Assembly (NCBI GenBank): GCA_910575795.1
Contig: CAJTGE010000018.1
Coordinates: 47,410-111,409 of the forward strand
Source of the DNA: Clostridiaceae bacterium
GTDB taxonomy: Bacteria; Bacillota; Clostridia; Lachnospirales; Lachnospiraceae
Length of the DNA stretch: 64,000 nucleotides
Direction of reading: 5' to 3'
In this document: piece by piece, positions 53,836-62,035 of the stretch
Position numbering within the stretch: position 1 is the stretch's first letter
Layout: the number at the start of each line of letters is the position of its first letter
The notes under the pieces: model-generated
Seen by the model: the letters and a program-made list of their open reading frames with translations, nothing else
The model's database searches: none
Told to the model about the DNA's origin: nothing
Position numbers and translations under genes: made by a program

Positions 53836-54852
53836 CTACTCCTCACCCAGGCAGACCATTCTGCCGTTCCGGACGATCACCGTCTCCTCTGCGGTTCCCT
53901 CGTCAAAGATAACCGTCGGATTGTACTGTACCATGTCGATATGTACCGTGGAACGGGCCGGCTGGCCGTAGTAGAAGCCGTTGCCCATGGCGATGTGGCA
54001 GGTTCCGCGGGCCTTTTTCTCTTCCTCGAAATCGCCGTTAAACATGCAGGCCGGGTTCAGTCCGATACCGATCTCGGCGATGTTGTCTGAATCCTTTATC
54101 TCCGCAATCTGGCGGCGAATCTCCTTGCAGATCTTGGCGTCTCCGCCCATGACCTCCACGATGCGTCCTTCCTCGATTTTCAGCTCAACCGGGGTCGTCG
54201 GGCAGCCGTAGTAGCAGATCGGCCCGTCGATGACCAGCTTGCCGTGCGTTGTGCCGATCACCGGCCCCAGGGAAACCTCTCCGTCGGACCAGGCCATGGC
54301 ATCGCCCGGATTCCTGGCGATTCCGCACTCGATGATCGGCTCCATGGGATTCATGTCCATATACAGATCCGTTCCGGCCGGCGTGGTGATGTGCGCTTTC
54401 CTGTGGCCGCGCCAGATCGCCTGCAGCTTTTCTCCGTCCGCATACACGGCCTCATAGTCGGCCAAGGCGCCGCCGCGGGTGAAGTTGTCGATATTTCTCA
54501 GGCAGATGGAAACCTCGCGCAGCTTTTTCTGATTGATCAGCTCCTTTAAGTGGTTGTTGTAGATAGCCGCTCCGGACGCCGTGGTCATGCCAACAAACAC
54601 GTCGCATGCATCCATGCCGAGCTCCAGGGATTTCGGGAAAATGGTCGCCTTGTCTTTTCCGCGGATGGGCATCATATAAATGCCGTACTCCGCGCCGCAC
54701 TTGAGCGCCGCTGCCGCCATCGCGTTGGCCATGCGCATATCGGTCTGCGGATCCGTCACAATCAGCACTTCCTCGCCCGGCTTTACCGCCATCAGGTTCG
54801 ATAAAATATAATCCGCGCGCTCCATACATTCGATTACTCTGTTGTCTTCCAT
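53836..54852 (-). CDS. M29-like aminopeptidase (or NicX-like dioxygenase)
   Basis: The 338-residue protein resembles the M29/thermophilic aminopeptidase superfamily: an N-terminal alpha/beta domain (EEVLIVTDPQTD, CDVFVGMTTASG), then GTDLYMDMNP, ECGIARNPGDAMAWSDGEV, EIGIGLNP and CHIAMGNGFYYG, where Glu/His/Asp metal ligands are expected. A related branch is 2,5-dihydroxypyridine dioxygenase, so the chemistry is not certain. The upstream DAACS symporter is 79 bases away on the same strand, suggesting joint use of a peptide or amino acid. Confidence 0.78.
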   Translation of the reverse strand: MEDNRVIECMERADYILSNLMAVKPGEEVLIVTDPQTDMRMANAMAAAALKCGAEYGIYMMPIRGKDKATIFPKSLELGMDACDVFVGMTTASGAAIYNNHLKELINQKKLREVSICLRNIDNFTRGGALADYEAVYADGEKLQAIWRGHRKAHITTPAGTDLYMDMNPMEPIIECGIARNPGDAMAWSDGEVSLGPVIGTTHGKLVIDGPICYYGCPTTPVELKIEEGRIVEVMGGDAKICKEIRRQIAEIKDSDNIAEIGIGLNPACMFNGDFEEEKKARGTCHIAMGNGFYYGQPARSTVHIDMVQYNPTVIFDEGTAEETVIVRNGRMVCLGEE

Positions 54853-54931
54853 TGTCTGATCTCCTTTTCTTTTATATAATATTTGTTGCTGGTTTCTCTG
54901 TTTTTGCCGTACTGTCTCTGCCGCGGCCCGC

Positions 54932-56239
54932 TTAAGCCGACGCCTTTACCTCTTCCTCATTAAATACCGCGTGGTTGAGCTCGCCCTGCATCTCGGAGAT
55001 GCATACCGCGGCCACCAGGTCGCCGACGGAGTTGGTGGACGTGTGAATCTGATCCACAATCCGGTAGATTCCGGCTACCAGCGCATAGGCGTCCAGGGGA
55101 AGTCCCATCTGCGTCATCAGCGTCAGGCTGATAACGAGGCCGATCTGCGGGGTGGCCGCGCATCCCACGCTTAAAAAGGTGGCCTGTATCACCATCATAA
55201 CCTGCTGCTGCAGGCTCAGCTCCACGCCGTAGAGCTGCGCGGCAAACAATACAACGATTCCAAAATATGCGCACGTCCCGTTCATCTGCGCCGTACACCC
55301 AAGAGGCAGGACAAAGCTTGCAATGTCCTTCGGAACCCCCATTTTCCGCGGCGCGATATCCATGGATACCGGCAGCGCCGCAGAGGACGTGCAGGTGCTG
55401 AATGCAATCATCCACGGCTCAAACGCCTTTTTCCAGAAACGGATGGGATTGACCTTGCCAAAGACGGTCAGAAGGATCCCGTAGCCGGCTGTGCACATGA
55501 TGATCCCGGCCAGATAATCGGTGGCGATAAACTTAAGCACCGGGCCGAAAATAGCGATGCCGTACTTTGCCAGCGCCACGGTCATGAGGCTGAACACGCC
55601 GTAAGGGATGATCCCCAGAATCATATCAATAATTTTAAACATCGTTTGGGATAACAGCGAAATCATGTCGGCCAGAGGCTTTGCCTCTTTGCCGATGCTG
55701 ATAATCGCAAATCCCATGAACAGGGAGAATACGATGATCTGCATCATTTCCCCGCTCGTTAAAGATGCAAAGGGATTGGCCGGAATCAGATCCAGAAGCG
55801 TCTGGTAAATCCCCGGAAGCTCCTTGACCTCGGCCACGCTGTCTACCGTTCCGAGCACCAGCCCTCTTCCCGGCTGAATCAGATTGGCCAGAATCAGGCC
55901 GATCGTAGCCGAAACAGCGCCGGTCGCCAGAAACCACGCAATCGTCTTTACTCCAATGCTCCGAAGCTTCTTAATATCGCCCAGCGAAAGCGCCGCGTCG
56001 ATAATACAGAAGAACACCAGCGGAACTACAATCATTTTAATCAGCTTGATGAATAAATCTCCCACAAACTGGAAAAATGGAAGGACATAGCCGCCTATCG
56101 CCGCATTCTCCACGCCCCCGAGGAAATTCAGGATATACCCGAATACAATGCCCGCAAACAGCGCGATAAAAATTTTGACATACAGCGGCGTCTCCTTTTT
56201 CTGGTTCCCCTTCCCCATGCCAGGTACCTGTTCTGCCAT
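54932..56239 (-). CDS. Dicarboxylate/amino acid:cation symporter (DAACS family)
   Basis: The 435-residue transporter has about eight helices plus re-entrant loops. Hallmarks are the serine-rich STCTSSAALPVSMD (HP1) region near residue 280, MNGTCAYFGIVVLF near 318, and the C-terminal DQIHTSTNSVGDLVAAV segment. The family imports glutamate, aspartate or C4-dicarboxylates with sodium or protons. It likely forms a unit with the aminopeptidase-like gene, possibly under LysR control. Confidence 0.93.
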   Translation of the reverse strand: MAEQVPGMGKGNQKKETPLYVKIFIALFAGIVFGYILNFLGGVENAAIGGYVLPFFQFVGDLFIKLIKMIVVPLVFFCIIDAALSLGDIKKLRSIGVKTIAWFLATGAVSATIGLILANLIQPGRGLVLGTVDSVAEVKELPGIYQTLLDLIPANPFASLTSGEMMQIIVFSLFMGFAIISIGKEAKPLADMISLLSQTMFKIIDMILGIIPYGVFSLMTVALAKYGIAIFGPVLKFIATDYLAGIIMCTAGYGILLTVFGKVNPIRFWKKAFEPWMIAFSTCTSSAALPVSMDIAPRKMGVPKDIASFVLPLGCTAQMNGTCAYFGIVVLFAAQLYGVELSLQQQVMMVIQATFLSVGCAATPQIGLVISLTLMTQMGLPLDAYALVAGIYRIVDQIHTSTNSVGDLVAAVCISEMQGELNHAVFNEEEVKASA

Positions 56240-56417
56240 ATAAGACCCCCTTTTCTAATTCAAAACATTTGTTTTTATATTCCTCATGAGGTTTGTACAT
56301 ATTCTACAAAAAACGGCGGAAAAATAAAACGGTTATGCACATTTTGGTATAGAGCATAACTGTTTTGTAATAACTGCCTGGCAGAGGGGAATTGACGCCG
56401 CATATTGAAGCGGAAGG

Positions 56418-56488
56418 ATTGCGGTTTTCTGTGACTTTCGCTGCGCTCACAAAAAGCACCTCGGATTGGCTGATGTGTGAACAGTAAC
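56418..56488. repeat. Truncated family A repeat, copy A4
   Basis: GCGGTTTTCTGTGACTTTCG...CACCTCGGATTGGCTGATGTGTGAACAGTAAC matches the right half of copy A3, but the left terminus is lost. It lies upstream of the symporter gene. The 56240-56635 gap has no gene. Confidence 0.6.
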
Positions 56489-56570
56489 GCATTGCGGGCC
56501 GCGGCTGCCATGCCCTGCATTTTATAGTGGCAAATGGAGAATGGATGTGATAGAATTAAGCATAAAATAG

Positions 56571-56615
56571 TATGTACTCACGAAATCAGGCGCAGGGAGA
56601 TTCCGAGAGTACATT
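56571..56615. repeat. Family C repeat, short copy C5
   Basis: TATGTACTCACGAAATCAGG at the left and GAGATTCCGAGAGTACATTA at the right enclose almost no interior, so this looks like a deletion derivative of C4. It ends about 20 bases before the DUF3788 gene. Confidence 0.7.
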
Positions 56616-56635
56616 AGTTATATAGGAGGGCTGAT

Positions 56636-57049
56636 ATGCTTGATACGATACCTGGCAAAAAAGAAATGGCGGATTTAGTTGGAGAACCTTTATATGATAT
56701 ATGGAACAAGCTATGCGCTTTAATTGACGAAAAGTATGATATGGACTGTTTGTGGAATAAAGGCGGTAAAGCTTGGAAATATGAATACAAATACCGTCGG
56801 GGCGGCAAAACGCTGTGTGCATTATATGCAAGGGAAAACTGCGTGGGTTTTATGATTATCTTAGGGAAAGGGGAACGGGCAAAATTTGAAGCAGACAGGG
56901 AGAATTACTCAAAAGAAGTTCAGGAAATATATGATGAAGCCCAGACTTACCATGACGGGAAATGGATCCTGTTTGAACCAGAGGATACTTCTTTATTTGA
57001 CGATTTCATTCGGCTGCTGAGAATCAAAAGAAGGCCGAACAGAACGTGA
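56636..57049 (+). CDS. DUF3788 domain-containing protein
   Basis: The 137-residue soluble protein has the DUF3788 pattern: an N-terminal LVGEPLYDIWNKLCALI, an NKGGKAWKYEYKYRRGGKTLCALY block, and a central GFMIILGKGERAKFEA. The start follows AGGAGGG. The function of the family is unknown. Its lower GC and accessory neighbours suggest horizontal transfer. Confidence 0.82.
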   Translation: MLDTIPGKKEMADLVGEPLYDIWNKLCALIDEKYDMDCLWNKGGKAWKYEYKYRRGGKTLCALYARENCVGFMIILGKGERAKFEADRENYSKEVQEIYDEAQTYHDGKWILFEPEDTSLFDDFIRLLRIKRRPNRT

Positions 57050-57126
57050 AGCTGCTGTTAAATCATACCTACAACTCCCGGTTTATGAGGAAAACAGGAT
57101 AATAGTTTCCTTTGTAATGATTTATA

Positions 57127-57182
57127 CTGTAAAATCAACACTTTTATCCTGATATATTCGGATAACGGTATTGATTTTACAG
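57127..57182. repeat. 12-bp inverted repeat between convergent genes
   Basis: CTGTAAAATCAA (57127-57138) and TTGATTTTACAG (57171-57182) are exact complements, with a smaller internal palindrome. It may act as a weak bidirectional terminator between DUF3788 and the toxin-like gene. Confidence 0.5.
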
Positions 57183-57202
57183 CATTTAAACTAAATATCA
57201 GG

Positions 57203-57661
57203 CTATGTATGCCTCTTTTTTGACGGACATATTTCATGGCCTGGATCATACCACAATACATGAAAGTGTTCATTCTCACGAATCCCTACTATACGGAGCC
57301 GATTCTGCAGTGCAAATGAAAATACAGAATCCTCATATCCCTCCAGGCGCCTTGTCTTAAACCTGTCGAATGCATCATTTGATAACATATCAATCGAAAG
57401 CAGATGATGCTTCGATTTTCCCTCATCATGAGTCTGACTCTTTACCTCTGCCCATGTCATATTGCTGTAATCAATCATTTTCTCCATGACTTCATGATGC
57501 AAAAAATCATCCCTGTTCAAATCAAAAGCGAATTTACCAGAACGGTCAATCATATCAAACCGCCAGATAACCTTTTTTCCATCCGTACCATATCCCGGTT
57601 CTTTTACAGTGCGTTTTAAACTTACAGTTGTCTTTTTCTTCTTTGTTGTTTTATTCGCCAT
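57203..57661 (-). CDS. Putative toxin partner of the Panacea antitoxin
   Basis: The ATG lies two bases after the antitoxin stop, giving 152 residues; a longer frame to 57718 only overlaps the antitoxin. A lysine-rich N-terminus (ANKTTKKKKTT) precedes an alpha/beta body, and the C-terminus reads LRIVGIRENEHFHVLWYDPG then HEICPSKKRHT. A compact IVGIR...WYDP.HE ending of this kind recurs in predicted toxins of small TA loci. The family was not identified and no catalytic residue can be named. The downstream, coupled position behind a Panacea gene is the main evidence. Confidence 0.65.
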   Translation of the reverse strand: MANKTTKKKKTTVSLKRTVKEPGYGTDGKKVIWRFDMIDRSGKFAFDLNRDDFLHHEVMEKMIDYSNMTWAEVKSQTHDEGKSKHHLLSIDMLSNDAFDRFKTRRLEGYEDSVFSFALQNRLRIVGIRENEHFHVLWYDPGHEICPSKKRHT

Positions 57662-57663
57662 AT

Positions 57664-58098
57664 CTATAAACTTCCGTAATACTCTCCCATGCTTTCCTTT
57701 GTAATAACCGTCCTGCACTTAGCCCCGTCAGGTAAGCCATTTCTCGCATCTTTCCACGGTGCTTCACTGTGCGACAATTCCCTTAAATCATACGGCGCCA
57801 TGTCCCCATAATCACGAATCACAACATTTACAGAGTCTTTTTCGTCTTCTGTCAAATTTTCCGGAGTCCCCTTTGAGAAATCATTTATATCAACAGAAAA
57901 TTTCCCCTGATGCGCATGAAACAATTCCGGACATACCGGTCCATTGGCCCATGCTTCAAATTCTTCATCAAACATAGGCAACCCTGTCCATGCCAAATGC
58001 CACGCCTGTGAATAATAGCAGAGCTTTTGGAGCTTCCATGTGCTCATTTTGCCGCATTTATGCAAAATATATTTTGTCACATCAAAAACCGTTGCCAT
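57664..58098 (-). CDS. Panacea (SocA-like) domain antitoxin
   Basis: From the ATG behind GGAGGGAG the protein has 144 residues. The Panacea/DUF4065 pattern is clear: TVFDVTKYILHKCGKMSTWKLQKLCYYSQAWHLAW at the start, DEEFEAWANGPVCPELF in the middle and LRELSHSEAPWKDAR near the end. Panacea-domain proteins (PanA) are antitoxins able to pair with many unrelated toxins, and the toxin gene is usually adjacent. Residues upstream of this ATG in the same frame are leader. Confidence 0.85.
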   Translation of the reverse strand: MATVFDVTKYILHKCGKMSTWKLQKLCYYSQAWHLAWTGLPMFDEEFEAWANGPVCPELFHAHQGKFSVDINDFSKGTPENLTEDEKDSVNVVIRDYGDMAPYDLRELSHSEAPWKDARNGLPDGAKCRTVITKESMGEYYGSL

Positions 58099-58183
58099 GC
58101 TTCTCCCTCCTTTGTAACATTCAACACCTCTGATCCTGCACACACATTTCCTCACACCTGCGAATGCATGCATCGTTAATATT

Positions 58184-58212
58184 AATATATGCTATCCATT
58201 TCGTTCTGTCAA
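58184..58212 (-). promoter_or_regulatory. Consensus promoter of the Panacea toxin-antitoxin operon
   Basis: TTGACA (58207-58212 on the minus strand) and TATATT (58184-58189) are spaced by 17 bases. A palindromic ATGCATGCAT lies just downstream at about 58164-58173 and could be an autoregulatory operator. Confidence 0.7.
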
Positions 58213-58252
58213 TATCCCTGCCTGTTGGTTTTATTAAATTGTTTATATCAGC

Positions 58253-58388
58253 ATAACAGTTCAGATAGGTCTGCGCGTTCACCGCGCTGACCGTAAGAAA
58301 ACACAGTGGTCGCGGGCATACGGCCCATCGCCGCAGGCAATTCTAAATGCCGTATGCCGTAACCGTTCAGGGGTTACTGAACTGTTAC
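58253..58388. repeat. Family B repeat, copy B3
   Basis: ATAACAGTTCAG at the left and CTGAACTGTTAC at the right enclose 136 bases similar to copy B2 and in the same orientation, including CAGATAGGTCTGCGC. It lies between the toxin-antitoxin operon promoter and the next gene. Confidence 0.8.
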
Positions 58389-58491
58389 ATATCAGCCGCT
58401 CCCCTGACCGCCCATTTCCGCCGCAATTCTTCGCATGTTCCCCCGCCCTCTGTAATATGATACTATATAAGTATTTTTCCGGAGGTATTCC

Positions 58492-58980
58492 ATGAACGCT
58501 TACATATCTGTCTCGGGCATTGTCGCCCGCATTGAGCCCGTTATCCCCACACAGGCGGATTACGGCTGCACCCTCAACCTGACGCTCCGCTCGTTCAGCC
58601 AGGGAGAAATCAATTTCACCATGAACGGGGAAACGTATGTTGTGGATAATTTTCCCATCAATCCCGGCGACCGCGTGACGATCTTTTATGACGCCAATGC
58701 GCCCGTGCCCCTGATTTACCCGCCGCAGTACAAGGCCGTGGCTGTGGCCAATTCCTCTTATTACAACTACTATCTCGGGGAATTTTACAACAATTTCGTC
58801 AGCACGGACGGACGGTTCCAGATCAGCAATTCCGCCCCGCTCAACATGATCCTGCCCAATGGCCAGACCTTTTACGGCGCGCTGGCGGGCAATACCGTCT
58901 TGGTGGAGTACACGGCCGCCACAAGGAGCATACCGGCCCAGATCCAGCCGGATCGGATCATTGTCTTCTGTTATCATTAA
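58492..58980 (+). CDS. Hypothetical beta-rich soluble protein
   Basis: The 162-residue protein has no signal peptide and is rich in Asn, Tyr and beta-branched residues (SSYYNYYLGEFYNNF). The first 80 residues resemble a small beta-barrel (ISVSGIVARIEPV, GDRVTIFYDA), and a similar strand pattern closes the chain (NTVLVEYTAATRSI). The ATG follows GGAGG. The family was not recognised, and nearby genes do not explain it. Confidence 0.75.
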   Translation: MNAYISVSGIVARIEPVIPTQADYGCTLNLTLRSFSQGEINFTMNGETYVVDNFPINPGDRVTIFYDANAPVPLIYPPQYKAVAVANSSYYNYYLGEFYNNFVSTDGRFQISNSAPLNMILPNGQTFYGALAGNTVLVEYTAATRSIPAQIQPDRIIVFCYH

Positions 58981-59089
58981 TACAGCGTAACTGTCCAGAC
59001 AATTTCCGAACGGTTACAGTACGGCAGCAATCAATTTCAAACATATGTTTGTCTGCTGGCGGCAGACCAAAACAGCTTCCTATTATGAT

Positions 59090-59124
59090 AAAATGCTGAC
59101 CATCATCAGTCAGCATTTTTTTTT
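59090..59124. terminator. Bidirectional terminator between the hypothetical gene and the XRE gene
   Basis: ATGCTGAC and GTCAGCAT pair around a short loop. The plus strand continues with eight or nine T, and the minus strand with TTTTA. The hairpin overlaps the XRE stop codon. Confidence 0.75.
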
Positions 59125-59456
59125 GCGTTTTTAGAATAATGTATCACATCCTCGATCAGGGATCGGACAAGCGGAAGCGCGTCCTTTGGGCACTGTTCCA
59201 GAAGGGAGGCCATCTCAGGAACCATATAGGACGCCGACTCTAAGCTGCTTCCGTATAGCAGCTCAGTGGGAGTTGTGTCCAGATAATGACAGATTTGGAC
59301 CAGGCGCTCAAGGCTGAGCTGCGTCCTCCCGCGCTCGATCTTGCTGATAAAAGCCGGAGAAACGTCCAGATACTCAGCCAGGCTTTCCTGTGTGATATGA
59401 TTGTTCTTCCGGCGCGCCGCGATGCGCCGCCCGATTAGCTGATAATCTATTACCAT
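59106..59456 (-). CDS. XRE-family transcriptional regulator
   Basis: The 116-residue protein starts at the ATG with GAGGT seven bases upstream. The Cro/C1-type helix-turn-helix (RRIAARRKNNHITQESLAEYLDVSPAFISKIERG) is at about residues 8-45. A short C-terminal helical part follows (EMASLLEQCPKDALPLVRSL). It diverges from the zinc-ribbon/SPFH operon and probably represses it through the CTTATAAG palindromes between the genes. A minus-strand TATAAT at 59474-59479 is its likely -10 box, with a weak -35. Confidence 0.9.
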   Translation of the reverse strand: MVIDYQLIGRRIAARRKNNHITQESLAEYLDVSPAFISKIERGRTQLSLERLVQICHYLDTTPTELLYGSSLESASYMVPEMASLLEQCPKDALPLVRSLIEDVIHYSKNAKKNAD

Positions 59457-59506
59457 GTGCATCACCTCGGTTTATTATAAACAGAACAGGCGTAAAAAAT
59501 AAGAAC

Positions 59507-59549
59507 CTTATAAGTTAATATTGACTTATAAGTTCATTACAGATATACT
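59507..59549 (+). promoter_or_regulatory. Consensus promoter with overlapping palindromic operators
   Basis: TTGACT (59521-59526) and TATACT (59544-59549) have a 17-base spacer. The 8-base palindrome CTTATAAG occurs twice, at 59507-59514 and 59525-59532. The second overlaps the -35 box and spacer, as expected for a repressor operator. The pair is spaced 18 bases centre to centre. Confidence 0.75.
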
Positions 59550-59631
59550 AAATACCAGAACCGGAACGTGTTGGAAAAATGCTTCAGAGGGAGGAATGAA
59601 GAATGAGAAAGAAGAGGGGATTGTGTCAGAC

Positions 59632-60519
59632 ATGAATGATTATAATGACAGCGCCGCGCGCCCTGCGCCGGCCCGGTTCTGCTCCTTCTGCGGTACGGAA
59701 CTGGATCCCGGCGCAAGATTTTGTAAGGGCTGCGGAAAGCAGGCGGCAAGCCGTATCGCAGAGGAAGGCGCGGGGCCAAAACCATCCGCAGACACATTTC
59801 ACAGCCGTCCGGCAGGGCGAAGAACCATCTATGAGGGCTATATCCATAAATGCCCCGGCTGCGGCGAGGTTCTGGAGGCATTTGCCATAAACTGCCCTGC
59901 GTGCGGGTATGAGATCCGCGGCGCAAAGGCTTCGGATTCCGTAAGGGAGCTCGCCGCCAGGCTTGAGGAGATCGAAGCCCGCGACATGCCTGCGCTGGAA
60001 GAGAAAAAATCTGTAATGAAATGGATTTTCGGCAAGGATTTCAGGGAAAAAGACGAGGCCGCGGAAGCCAGGCAGCGGTTTGACGCGCAAAAAGAACAGG
60101 AAAAAGCGAACCTGATCACCCACTACTCTCTTCCAAATACAAAAGAAGACATGCTCGAATGTATGATTCTGGCCGCATCCAGAATCAATACCGCCCGCGG
60201 AATAGACGACGCAGTATCCGGAGCCTGGATTTCAAAGCTGGAGCAGGTTTACCAAAAAGCGGCGCTCTCCATGAAAAACGATGCGGATTTTGCCCGCATA
60301 CAGGAAATCTATGAGAGAACCCGGCAGGAAATCAGGGCAGAAAAAATCCGTATGACACTAAAAAAGGCGCTGTCCTTTTGCGCCTTCCTTATACCCTTTC
60401 TTTTGCTGCTTTTGATGGCAGGCATGGAGTGGAACCCGGCCGCCACGCTGGCGATCGCCGCCGTCATATCAGCTCTGGCGGCGATCACGGCAATTTTATA
60501 CATAGACGTCAAAAAATAG
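59632..60519 (+). CDS. Double-zinc-ribbon membrane protein (YdjG-like)
   Basis: Using the ATG at 59632 gives 295 residues; an ATG at 59596 lies immediately after GGAGG and is less likely. Two zinc ribbons are present: FCSFCGTELDPGARFCKGCG (about residues 17-36) and HKCPGCGEVLEAFAINCPAC (about 73-92). A charged helical middle (Glu/Lys/Ala rich) follows, then two C-terminal membrane helices (about 245-292). This matches the layout of Bacillus YdjG, which helps localise an SPFH-like protein to the membrane. It is the first gene of the operon. Confidence 0.8.
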   Translation: MNDYNDSAARPAPARFCSFCGTELDPGARFCKGCGKQAASRIAEEGAGPKPSADTFHSRPAGRRTIYEGYIHKCPGCGEVLEAFAINCPACGYEIRGAKASDSVRELAARLEEIEARDMPALEEKKSVMKWIFGKDFREKDEAAEARQRFDAQKEQEKANLITHYSLPNTKEDMLECMILAASRINTARGIDDAVSGAWISKLEQVYQKAALSMKNDADFARIQEIYERTRQEIRAEKIRMTLKKALSFCAFLIPFLLLLLMAGMEWNPAATLAIAAVISALAAITAILYIDVKK

Positions 60520-60548
60520 CAGCACGTCAATCATACAGGAGGAACATG

Positions 60549-61889
60549 ATGGGATTATTCACCAAACAGCGGTCCGGCGGCTTCATGGATGAGATTCGCT
60601 GCGACGAGCCCTCGTATCTGATTTGGAAATGGCGTCCGGCAGGCTCCGATCCGGGCGTCAATAACCGGGAAAATGCCATTCGCTGGGGCTCTTCCCTGCG
60701 CGTAAAGGAAGGGGAGGCCGCGGTATTTGTCTATAAAAGGCGGGACGGCGTCACACAGGATTTTATCGAAGGGCCCTATGACCAGATCATAAAAACCGAA
60801 AACTTGCCTGTCCTGGCCTCAATTGTGGGACTTGCATATGCCGGAGGCACGCCGTTCCAGGCGGAAGTCTACTTTATCAACCTTGCCCAAATCATTCAGG
60901 TTAAGTTCGGCATCCCGTTTTTTGACGTCTATGACCCAAGGTTCCCGGACTTCGGCGTCCCGGCCGCGGTCAGGGGCACATTGAGCTTCCGGATCAGCGA
61001 TTACAGGGAATTCATCCGGCTGCACCGCCTGAACACCTTTCGCCTTGATGATTTCCAGGCGCAGATCCGGGATGCGGCGGCGCGCTATATCAAAGCAATT
61101 GTCACAAATGCTCCGGCAAAGCACAACATTCCGGTGATTCAGCTTGAAAGCAGGCTGTCTTTCATAAATGACCAGGCGGAATCCGCTATCCGCGCGCGGC
61201 TGAGGGAGAGCTTTGGCGTAACAGTGACCGGCGTCGATATCGGGGCTATTGAAATTGACAAGTCCGGCGACGGCTACAGGCAGCTTATGGAAGTGACAAA
61301 AGAAGTCGCCGCCCTCAGGATACAGGCGGAAACAACGGATTATACGGAATGTCTCCGTATCCGGCGCGAAGAAAGCCAGTACGCGCAGCACAAGCAGACA
61401 CAGTCCGCGAATATGGGCGCTTTTCAGGTGGAAAAACAGGCGGAGGTCGGCATTGCCGGCGCTTCCGCCCTCGGACAGATGGGAAGAGGCGCTCCCGCCG
61501 GAGCGGATCCGGCCGGCAGCAGCGCTGTCTTCAATCCGGCCGCTATGATAGCCGGTATGGCAGTCGGCGGCGCTGTCGGGCAGAATATCGCCGGCACAAT
61601 GAACCGTATCATGGCTGAAACGAATCATGCGCAGCCCGCGGCGCTCTCCTCCCCTCCTCCTGTCCCGCCTCCCCCCATCCCGGTTCCCGCCTATCATGTC
61701 GCCGTGAACGGAACGGCTGCCGGCCCGTTTGACATCAATACCTTAACGCAGATGGCGGGAGCCGGCGGCCTGTTCATGTCCAGCCTGGTGTGGAGGCCCG
61801 GAATGCCCGCATGGAGCCGCGCTGATGCAGTAGATGAACTGAAAGATGTATTTCAAAGCACCATGCCGCCCGTTCCATCTGAGAAATAA
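60549..61889 (+). CDS. SPFH-domain protein with C-terminal GYF_2 domain (YdjI-like)
   Basis: The start is one of two adjacent ATGs with GGAGG three or six bases upstream, giving 446 residues. The SPFH/virion-core-like body (about residues 1-300) shows WKWRPAGSDPGVNNREN, FVYKRRDGVTQDFIEGPYD and VTVTGVDIGAIEIDKSG. After an Ala/Gly-rich segment and a proline-rich linker comes a GYF_2 domain, VNGTAAGPFDINTL...SSLVWRPGMPAW. SPFH proteins form membrane-associated scaffolds. The GYF_2 domain, which usually binds proline-rich peptides, suggests a partner-binding role. It lies 29 bases after the zinc-ribbon gene. Confidence 0.85.
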   Translation: MGLFTKQRSGGFMDEIRCDEPSYLIWKWRPAGSDPGVNNRENAIRWGSSLRVKEGEAAVFVYKRRDGVTQDFIEGPYDQIIKTENLPVLASIVGLAYAGGTPFQAEVYFINLAQIIQVKFGIPFFDVYDPRFPDFGVPAAVRGTLSFRISDYREFIRLHRLNTFRLDDFQAQIRDAAARYIKAIVTNAPAKHNIPVIQLESRLSFINDQAESAIRARLRESFGVTVTGVDIGAIEIDKSGDGYRQLMEVTKEVAALRIQAETTDYTECLRIRREESQYAQHKQTQSANMGAFQVEKQAEVGIAGASALGQMGRGAPAGADPAGSSAVFNPAAMIAGMAVGGAVGQNIAGTMNRIMAETNHAQPAALSSPPPVPPPPIPVPAYHVAVNGTAAGPFDINTLTQMAGAGGLFMSSLVWRPGMPAWSRADAVDELKDVFQSTMPPVPSEK

Positions 61890-62035
61890 ACGTTGCATTT
61901 TACGTTTCATCTGAACGAAAAACTGTAAAGAATCGCTCTGTAAACCCAATTATCGTAATAATCCGGGTTATCTGATCTGTTACGAATTGTTATATAAATA
62001 ATTGTTATGCAAAAACAAAAAAGGGGGATACATCC

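Noticed and set aside
59537..59926. Long antisense frames within the zinc-ribbon gene
   Set aside because: They are GC-driven shadow frames opposite a gene with clear zinc-ribbon motifs, ribosome binding site and promoter.
60378..60548. N-terminal extension of the SPFH frame
   Set aside because: It overlaps the coding end of the zinc-ribbon gene in another frame; the ATG pair behind GGAGG at 60546-60551 is the credible start.
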